Shown piece by piece: positions 56,651-64,000 of a stretch of 64,000 nt of DNA (the stretch's first letter is position 1; each line of letters begins with the position of its first letter). Source of the DNA: an uncultured Bacteroides sp. (GTDB lineage: Bacteria > Bacteroidota > Bacteroidia > Bacteroidales > Bacteroidaceae); the NCBI GenBank assembly GCA_949296575.1, contig CASFPE010000035.1, positions 232,282 to 296,281 of the forward strand, given 5' to 3'. Made by a program: the position numbers and the translations under genes. The notes beneath the pieces are model-generated. The model saw only the letters and a list, made by a program, of their open reading frames with translations. It made no database searches and was not told where the DNA came from.

Positions 56651-56686
56651 ATGCCGGCAAGCGGGGCAACCCCCTCCTGCCGGCAT
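56651..56686. terminator. Hairpin between DUF3109 and gyrB
   Basis: A 9-bp perfect stem (56651-56659 with 56678-56686) continues inward with G/C pairs. No T run follows on either strand, so its strength as a terminator is uncertain. Confidence 0.5.
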
Positions 56687-56735
56687 CCCATTCTCAACGT
56701 GCAAGATGCGAGAACAAACTTATATAAAGGAAAAA

Positions 56736-58724
<1,989 letters not shown>

Positions 58725-58736
58725 TTAACAACAGAG

Positions 58737-58768
58737 CAAAAGTACTGAAAATAATCGAGAACAGGCAA
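58737..58768 (-). promoter_or_regulatory. Predicted gyrB promoter
   Basis: The minus strand has TACTTTTG (58737-58744), with TTGC (58765-58768) about 20 bases upstream. It is a moderate match to the consensus. Confidence 0.5.
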
Positions 58769-58824
58769 TGGAAGAAAGAATTAATTCAGTACATTAACAG
58801 CTTTTATTGTCTACAAAACGGCAC

Positions 58825-58854
58825 AAAAAAGGCTGGAGCAATCTTGCCCCAGCC
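58825..58854 (-). terminator. Intrinsic terminator of rpsT
   Basis: Arms 58831-58841 and 58844-58854 are complementary at 10 of 11 positions, with a real loop of several bases, and a T run follows on the minus strand. It lies 22 bases after the rpsT stop. Confidence 0.85.
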
Positions 58855-58876
58855 CTATATCTTTAAGCACACAAAC

Positions 58877-59131
58877 TCAAGCCAACTTGTTCACGTGAAG
58901 CGCCAACTTCGATTTCAAATTTGCAGCCTTATTACGGTGGATAAGATTCTTTTTCGCCATCTTGTCCAACATTTTCTGCATGCCCGGAAGCATTGCCAAC
59001 GCTTCCTCTTTGTTGGTTGTTGCACGGAACTTTCGCACAGCATTCCTCATCGTCTTCCCATAATAGCGGTTATGAAGCCTTCTCTTCGCTTCTTGCTTTA
59101 TTCTCTTGATTGCTGATTTATGATTTGCCAT
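58877..59131 (-). CDS. rpsT: 30S ribosomal protein S20
   Basis: 84 residues, very basic, starting [18 protein letters not shown], the typical S20 N-terminus, and ending in a second helical segment [22 protein letters not shown]. It binds the 16S rRNA 5' domain during 30S assembly. Its start is 40 bases beyond the 3' end of tRNA-Glu on the same strand, with no promoter or terminator motif between, so the tRNA promoter at 59300-59330 probably drives both. Confidence 0.97.
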   Translation of the reverse strand: MANHKSAIKRIKQEAKRRLHNRYYGKTMRNAVRKFRATTNKEEALAMLPGMQKMLDKMAKKNLIHRNKAANLKSKLALHVNKLA

Positions 59132-59171
59132 CTCCGACTAATCTTTATATTCTAAAAAATACTGTTTATTG

Positions 59172-59243
59172 TAGCCCGTGGGGGAATCGAACCCCCCTTT
59201 CAAGAATGAAAATCTTGCGTCCTAACCGATAGACGAACGGGCC
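59172..59243 (-). tRNA. tRNA-Glu (anticodon UUC)
   Basis: The minus strand folds as a cloverleaf: acceptor GGCCCGT with ACGGGCT (one G-U), D-arm TCGTCTATCGGTTAGGA, anticodon stem CAAGA/TCTTG around TTTTCAT giving TTC, and T-arm GGGGG-TTCGATT-CCCCC. CCA is not encoded (A then CAA). Confidence 0.96.
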
Positions 59244-59299
59244 ATCCTCAGAACAGGCATTTCTGCCCATGCAATGAGAGCATCTCTCATTTGCGGGTG

Positions 59300-59330
59300 C
59301 AAATATAGGCAGTATTTTTAAACTGGCAAA
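59300..59330 (-). promoter_or_regulatory. Promoter of tRNA-Glu and probably rpsT
   Basis: On the minus strand, TTTG (59327-59330), exactly 19 bases, then TATATTTG (59300-59307): a full match to the consensus. Confidence 0.85.
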
Positions 59331-59453
59331 ACATTTGATGATTTTTTTTCCATAAAGCCGTTTTTAACCGATGAACGACGCAACAGCATGCGGCAAAACG
59401 CAGTTTCCTGAGAAACTTTTCATAGCTTTGCAAAAGAAACCAATGCCGATAAG

Positions 59454-60182
59454 ATGTTCCAAAAAACAAATGCCGTCGTATTACGCACCATCAAGCACAA
59501 CGACACGTCGCTCGTCGTGGACCTTTTCAGCGAAACAAACGGGCATATGGCCTTGCTGTCGCCCACCCAGGCAAGAAAGAGAACAGGAAGGCAGGCGTTG
59601 CTTTTCCAACCGTTGTCCATCCTCGAAATAGAAGCCACCAACCGCCCCACGGCAAGCCTCAACCGCATCAAAGAGGCACGAGCCGCTTATCCGCTCCAAT
59701 CCATCCCCAACAATCCTTATAAAATCGCCATCTCCTTGTTTCTCGCCGAATTTCTTTACAGGGCTTTGCACAACGAAGCTTCCAACCCGCTGCTTTATGC
59801 CTATTTGGAGAAATCTATCCTATGGCTCGATGAATGCAAACGCGGTTTTGCCAACTTCCATGTCGTTTTCCTGATGCGCTTGTCCCAGTTCTTAGGACTT
59901 TACCCCAACATGGAGCATTACCACGAAGGCGACTTTTTCGACATGGCGAACGCATGCTTCACGCGCCTCCGCCCGCTCCACCCTTCTTTCTTGCCGCCGG
60001 ATGACGCAAAAGCATTGGCCGCCCTTGCACGAATGAGTTATGCCAACATGCACCTTTTCAGGATGAACCGCCAGCAACGCCGCCAATGCCTTGATGCCAT
60101 TCAAGCATATTACAAGCTCCATCTGCCGAACTTCCCGGAAATAAAGTCCGCAGAGGTGCTTCAGGAACTGTTTGACGCATGA
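59454..60182 (+). CDS. recO: DNA repair protein RecO
   Basis: 242 residues. The N-terminal OB fold is recognisable in MFQKTNAVVLRTIKHNDTSLVVDLFSETNGHMALLSP (1-37), with a helical C-terminal part ending FPEIKSAEVLQELFDA. The Cys4 zinc site of many RecO proteins is not evident. RecO loads RecA onto SSB-coated DNA in gap repair with RecR. A possible -7 element TAGCTTTG is at 59423-59430, 23 bases before the ATG, without a good -33. It is a single-gene unit on the plus strand between minus-strand rpsT/tRNA-Glu and DUF4954. Confidence 0.9.
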   Translation: MFQKTNAVVLRTIKHNDTSLVVDLFSETNGHMALLSPTQARKRTGRQALLFQPLSILEIEATNRPTASLNRIKEARAAYPLQSIPNNPYKIAISLFLAEFLYRALHNEASNPLLYAYLEKSILWLDECKRGFANFHVVFLMRLSQFLGLYPNMEHYHEGDFFDMANACFTRLRPLHPSFLPPDDAKALAALARMSYANMHLFRMNRQQRRQCLDAIQAYYKLHLPNFPEIKSAEVLQELFDA

Positions 60183-60485
60183 AGGACGGCTTGGCAAAGC
60201 CTCCACGAACTTTTCAAAAAAGTTCAGCAACAATCTCAAAAACATTGGAATGTTTTCTTTGAGTTGACAAGGGGACAAGTCAACCAGTTGACAAGACGCA
60301 AAGAGCAACAGAGCCGCAAGATGTTGCGGCTCTGCCTCTGAAATCTGGAATCTGGAATCTGAACTTCTTCCGAGAACCTTCTAAGGATTCATGCAAAACG
60401 TTCCAAGGTTTTGCCTCCAACCTTAGAAGGATTTTCAAAAACCTTTGGGAGCATTCGGGAATGCCTCCCCGCGCCATGCAGCGGC
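60183..60485. other. Gene-free spacer with hairpin and dispersed repeats
   Basis: A perfect 11-bp stem (60309-60319 with 60324-60334) with a four-base loop could act as a terminator, although no T run follows. TCTGGAA repeats in tandem near 60344-60359. The segment 60243-60273 resembles 9509-9545, and GTTGACAAG repeats at 60273 and 60289, as in the spacer near 40770. Confidence 0.5.
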
Positions 60486-62501
60486 TCACCGGGAGACGCT
60501 GCCGCCCGCCACCTTTTCCATCCGCCCGATCAACTCGTCGCCCAAGGCAGACTTCACCTCGATGTGCTTCAAGACAGCGGTGACGAAGGGGTTGCTCTCG
60601 AAGTCGCCGCGCACCTGCTCGAAGTCTTCCTGCTTCTCGCGACGGGAGCCGTCCACCCCGAAGCCGGTCATCGACGACAGGGAGAACTCCTTGCGCGCGT
60701 CCTCATACACCATCTTGTCCAGCCCCACCACGGCTTCTTTCCACAGGCGGACAATGCGGATGACGTCGGATGCCGTCACCTGCCCGGGGTCGATGCCGTA
60801 CACGTTTTCTATCTTCCCGTAAGCCCAAGTCCACTCATACGTGTAGTAATGGCCGTGCATCACGGCAAAGCGTTCGTTAATATCGCCCAAGCGGTTCACC
60901 TTGCCACTTTCGATGTCGGCCATCAAACGGTCCACTTCGCTCTTGGGCGCTATCAGCCCGGCAATGTCCACCCATTCGCCGGCGCCAATCTCCGTGTCGG
61001 GCAGCAGGCGGGCGCGGATTTCCTCGTCGCTCTTGAACCGGATGCCCTCCAACCGCTTGATGATGGAGTTGCCCATGAACTTATAAATTGCTGTTTCATA
61101 AAAAGAAATGCCTTTCTTCAACGATGAATTCTTGATTTTCGCGCTTTGGAAAGAATACGTGTCCGACAACTCGCCCGAAGCCTTGCGCAAGGCCAGCAGG
61201 ATGTCGCGCCCCTTCATCATTTTCTGCACCGTATAGGGGCTGAGGAGGTTATAATTGATGCAATCCAAGCGGTGCGTGTCGGTGCGTTTGTCGCGTTTCG
61301 GCCACTTTTGCGCGTCACGTATGGTTCCCACGCTGCGAAGGTTCACGCCCGGCACCAGATAAGTCGTGTTCTTCTGCTCTATCAGGTAGGAAAACGGCAG
61401 ATTAGAAGTATCCGCATGCGTAACATGCCGCCCCATCACTAACGAGAAAGCTCCCACGCGGGCCGGCCAACGGATGTAGGAATCCGACGTGGTTTTCGCG
61501 CCTCGTTCCAGCCCCCCCTGGTGGATAGGCCCCAACTTGTACATGTGGTTGCTCTGGTTGGAGCCGGAGCCTGCGTTCATGAACGAGAACATGCCGGCAA
61601 TGAGCAAAGTGGACTTGTGGTGGGTCACCGTGTAAGGCCCGGCAAAAATGGCGCAAGCCTCTCCGTTCTCGCCCTGGCAATTGCTGAAAAACAACGAATC
61701 GGTCGCCGAATAATTATGCCCCAGGCGGCACGCCTGCCCCACAAAACAACGGGAAAGCATGGCGCCGTCGTCCACATGGGCGCCGGAAGACATGATGAAA
61801 TCCTCGCAAATCACGCCGCAGCCCACATGCACCGGGGCCAAAACATTGCTGTTGATGCTGCCGTTCTGCAAGCTGGAAGCGCCCTCGATACGGGCATAAT
61901 CGCCGATGCGCACGTTTTTCACCGCCCCGGTATTGATGATGGTCACATGGCAGCCTATTTGCCCTACATCCGAAGCATGCTTGCCGGAGTAGGCATCCGT
62001 CAGTTCCTTCAGGCGGCTGACCAACGCCGGGCGGTGGCGGTACAAGGCTTCGATATAGGCCAAGTGGGCAGAAAGCTTGTCGTTGATCAGCACCTCGCGC
62101 CCGCCTGTTTCGTTCAGCACGGACACTTCCACCCCGTTGCCAAAGCGGGACACGCCGTCCACATACATCACGTTCACGTTCTCGATGAACGTTTCCTCGC
62201 CTATCTCGTAGTTCGCTATGTAATTCTGGATGTTCTCGATGCAGCAGTTGTCGCCCACCGCCACGTTGTGCAGGGTGACATGCCGCAGTCCTGCATGCTT
62301 GCGGATGCCGCCGGGGAGCGTGAACTCTCCTTCAAACTTGCCCAAACGCACTTGTCCTGAGAAGCGGGCATGGGCGACATGGGCGGTCGTGAAACCGGGA
62401 GCCACCCGCACCGCGTCCCAGTCGTCGGCCACGCACGACTGGCTTTCAAGCTGCCGGATTTCATTTTCCGTCAGGCTGCGGTATTCGTCTGTCTTATTCA
62501 T
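60486..62501 (-). CDS. DUF4954 family protein (left-handed beta-helix repeats)
   Basis: 671 residues from the ATG at 62501 (MNKTDEYRSLTENEIRQLESQ); longer readings upstream lie inside hflX. The first half contains hexapeptide-like repeats (CCIENIQNYIANYEIGEETFIENV..., VRIGDYARIEGASSLQNGSINSN...GAHVDDGAMLSRCFVGQACRLG), typical of left-handed beta-helix acyl- or nucleotidyl-transferases and of DUF4954 as known from Bacteroidota. No catalytic residues can be named. The start overlaps the hflX stop by eight bases (ATGAATAA), so translation is coupled. No function is known to me. Confidence 0.87.
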   Translation of the reverse strand: MNKTDEYRSLTENEIRQLESQSCVADDWDAVRVAPGFTTAHVAHARFSGQVRLGKFEGEFTLPGGIRKHAGLRHVTLHNVAVGDNCCIENIQNYIANYEIGEETFIENVNVMYVDGVSRFGNGVEVSVLNETGGREVLINDKLSAHLAYIEALYRHRPALVSRLKELTDAYSGKHASDVGQIGCHVTIINTGAVKNVRIGDYARIEGASSLQNGSINSNVLAPVHVGCGVICEDFIMSSGAHVDDGAMLSRCFVGQACRLGHNYSATDSLFFSNCQGENGEACAIFAGPYTVTHHKSTLLIAGMFSFMNAGSGSNQSNHMYKLGPIHQGGLERGAKTTSDSYIRWPARVGAFSLVMGRHVTHADTSNLPFSYLIEQKNTTYLVPGVNLRSVGTIRDAQKWPKRDKRTDTHRLDCINYNLLSPYTVQKMMKGRDILLALRKASGELSDTYSFQSAKIKNSSLKKGISFYETAIYKFMGNSIIKRLEGIRFKSDEEIRARLLPDTEIGAGEWVDIAGLIAPKSEVDRLMADIESGKVNRLGDINERFAVMHGHYYTYEWTWAYGKIENVYGIDPGQVTASDVIRIVRLWKEAVVGLDKMVYEDARKEFSLSSMTGFGVDGSRREKQEDFEQVRGDFESNPFVTAVLKHIEVKSALGDELIGRMEKVAGGSVSR

Positions 62502-63747
62502 TTTCGTAATTTTGGTATAAGAAATCATTGTAAGGGTATTTCTGCACATGCAGTTCACGCACTTTCACATAAAGCATCTTGCGCAGCGCTTCCAAGTTGG
62601 TTTTGTCCTTGGCGGAAATAAAGATGCAGTTGTCGGCCATCTTCGCCATCCACGTGCGCATCAGTTCATCCAGCGTCCAGTTGGCTTTTGTGCGCGGGCT
62701 TAAATCGTCGTCATCCTTTTTTATATAGGTATAGGCATCGATTTTGTTGAACACAATCATGCTGGGCTTGCCGCCTGCGCCGATTTCCGCCAACGTCTTT
62801 TCCACCACTTGTATCTGTTCTTCAAACTGGGGATGCGAAATGTCCACCACATGCACCAGCAAGTCGGCCTCGCGCACCTCGTCAAGGGTGGATTTGAATG
62901 AGTCCACCAAATCCGTCGGCAGTTTGCGGATGAAGCCCACTGTGTCGGAAAGCAGGAATGGAAGGTTCTCAACAATCACTTTGCGCACGGTGGTGTCCAA
63001 CGTGGCAAACAACTTGTTTTCCGCAAAGACCTCGCTTTTGGCCAGCAGGTTCATCAGCGTGGATTTCCCCACATTCGTATATCCCACCAACGCCACGCGA
63101 ATCAGCCTTCCCCGGTTTTTCCGCTGGGTAGCCTTCTGCTTGTCGATTTCAGCCAGCCGTTGCTTCAGCAGCGACATGCGGTTCAAAATGATGCGCCGGT
63201 CCATTTCCAACTGGGTCTCGCCCGGCCCGCGCAGTCCCACCGAACCGCCTTTCCCGCTCCCGGAACCGCCTCCCTGGCGTTCCAAGTGCGTCCACAACCG
63301 CTGCAGCCGGGGCAGCATGTATTTGTTTTGCGCCAATTCCACTTGCGTCTTGGCATTGGCCGTCTGCGCCCGCATGGCAAAGATGTCCAAAATCAAGGAA
63401 GTACGGTCCAGAATCTTGATTTTCAATTCGCCTTCAATGTTGCGGATTTGCTTGGCCGACAGCTCGTCATCAAAAATCACCATGCCCACCTCTTCGTCGG
63501 GATTGTCCTCGTGCGCCTTTATGTATTCCTTGATTTCCAGCAGCTTTCCCTTGCCCACATAGGTCACGGTGTTGGCTTGGTCTATCTTCTGCGTGAACCT
63601 TTTCACCACCTCCGCGCCCGCCGTCTCGGCAAGGAAGGCCAGTTCGTCAAGGTATTCGTTCGTTTTCCGCTCGTCCTGCTCCTTCGTTATCAAGCCCACC
63701 AGCACCGCCTTTTCGGTGCGGGCCTCCGATATCACAAATTCTTTCAT
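62494..63747 (-). CDS. hflX: GTPase HflX
   Basis: 417 residues. The N-terminal HflX domain (ERKTNEYLDELAFLAETAGAEVV...YVGKGKLLEIKEYI, about 26-75), with GGSVGLRGPGETQLEMDRR near 170-188, is followed by the GTPase domain: G1 GYTNVGKST near 224-232, DTVGFIRKLP (G3) and FNKID (G4). HflX binds the ribosome and splits stalled 70S particles after heat or antibiotic stress. Its promoter is in copy B of the 86-87 bp repeat. It is followed without a gap by the DUF4954 gene. Confidence 0.95.
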   Translation of the reverse strand: MKEFVISEARTEKAVLVGLITKEQDERKTNEYLDELAFLAETAGAEVVKRFTQKIDQANTVTYVGKGKLLEIKEYIKAHEDNPDEEVGMVIFDDELSAKQIRNIEGELKIKILDRTSLILDIFAMRAQTANAKTQVELAQNKYMLPRLQRLWTHLERQGGGSGSGKGGSVGLRGPGETQLEMDRRIILNRMSLLKQRLAEIDKQKATQRKNRGRLIRVALVGYTNVGKSTLMNLLAKSEVFAENKLFATLDTTVRKVIVENLPFLLSDTVGFIRKLPTDLVDSFKSTLDEVREADLLVHVVDISHPQFEEQIQVVEKTLAEIGAGGKPSMIVFNKIDAYTYIKKDDDDLSPRTKANWTLDELMRTWMAKMADNCIFISAKDKTNLEALRKMLYVKVRELHVQKYPYNDFLYQNYENE

Positions 63748-63773
63748 TCGGTCCTTAGAAAATTATAAACGGG

Positions 63774-63860
63774 GCAAATATAGCGAAAGGTGAGGGCAAA
63801 GGCAAATAGAAAACAAAGTTTTCAATCGGACTTTGCCGAACCGCATCCTATATTCGCGAA
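63774..63860. repeat. 87-bp dispersed repeat, copy B, with hflX promoter
   Basis: The ends match copy A at 7534-7619 almost base for base: the left 23 bases have only two differences, the right 27 or so are nearly identical, and the middle diverges. The minus strand holds a -7 TATATTTG (63775-63782) and a -33 TTTG (63803-63806) 20 bases apart, suitably placed for hflX. The copy ends exactly where the terminal mobile element begins. Confidence 0.8.
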
Positions 63861-64000
63861 CACTACTGTCCCGTAAAAGTTGATAAATAGTTCTTTGAAA
63901 TTATTGAAATATAGTCAATTACGTGGTTTCTTGAGATGAAACGGACTTGATTTTGCAACTTTGCAGTCTAATACAAATGGCTGCTATGTTCCAAGACAAA
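63861..64000 (+). mobile_element. 5' end of a probable IS4-family insertion sequence (partial)
   Basis: The last 140 bases contain a leader followed by a start codon (ATG at 63977 or 63986) opening MFQDK before the window ends. That N-terminus fits Bacteroidota IS4-type transposases with a DUF4372 domain, which I recall starting M(F/Y)QDKYVF. CTACTGTCCCGTAAAAGTT at about 63863 looks like the start of the element's terminal repeat. The identity rests on very few residues. Confidence 0.5.

Overview
The window is chromosomal DNA from a Bacteroidota bacterium, most likely order Bacteroidales and gut-associated. The evidence is the gene families (SecDF fusion, SusC/SusD pair, a carboxypeptidase-regulatory-domain outer-membrane receptor, type IX secretion C-terminal tails, DUF4302, DUF4491, DUF4954, uxaB/uxaC) and the promoters, which follow the Bacteroides form TTTG-N19-TAnnTTTG rather than the E. 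coli -35/-10 form. Genus cannot be fixed from the sequence alone.

Layout. 0-3.3 kb: end of an upstream gene, an EEP-family hydrolase and an M3 peptidase lipoprotein. 3.4-6.5 kb: secDF. 6.6-7.5 kb: a sirtuin with a 54-residue rubredoxin behind it, expressed from a promoter that lies in a short dispersed repeat. 7.7-9.2 kb: two FKBP prolyl isomerases. 9.8-12.6 kb: an Lrp regulator, DUF4491, and phosphate butyryltransferase/butyrate kinase. 12.9-14.3 kb: AAA ATPase with a nuclease-like C-terminus. 14.5-23.7 kb (minus strand): a five-gene uptake locus, susC, susD, HExxH lipoprotein, DUF4302 lipoprotein and a T9SS-exported protein. 24.4-30.4 kb: pckA, uxaB and uxaC divergently transcribed, upp. 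30.4-33.7 kb: ORF6N protein, tRNA-Arg, and a TonB-receptor-like barrel. 33.9-36.7 kb: korAB. 36.8-40.3 kb: a secreted leucine-rich-repeat protein that appears broken by a one-base frameshift, with a 23-bp degenerate tandem array upstream. 40.9-41.3 kb: a small membrane protein. 41.4-51.7 kb: rimP-nusA-infB-cvpA-sufBCDS. 51.8-56.6 kb: membrane pyrophosphatase, gpmI, DUF3109. 56.7-59.2 kb (minus): gyrB, rpsT, tRNA-Glu. 59.5-63.7 kb: recO, DUF4954 and hflX. The window ends inside the start of a probable IS4-type transposase.

How the parts connect. Most of the window is housekeeping: translation factors, Fe-S assembly, DNA supercoiling and repair, and protein export and folding. The catabolic genes link hexuronate use (uxaB, uxaC) to central metabolism (pckA, gpmI) and to anaerobic ferredoxin-linked oxoacid oxidation (korAB) with acyl-phosphate ATP recovery (ptb-buk) and pyrophosphate-driven ion pumping. 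The accessory parts are the SusCD/HExxH/T9SS locus, the LRR surface protein and the terminal IS.

The most unusual signals are non-coding: the 23-bp tandem array, an 86-87 bp repeat with terminal inverted repeats that carries promoters, a perfect 34-bp palindrome with a competing hairpin, and a 500-bp structured spacer where coding-strand G/C balance flips. No clearly new multi-gene defence or mobile system was found; the uptake locus is the best candidate for uncharacterised biology.
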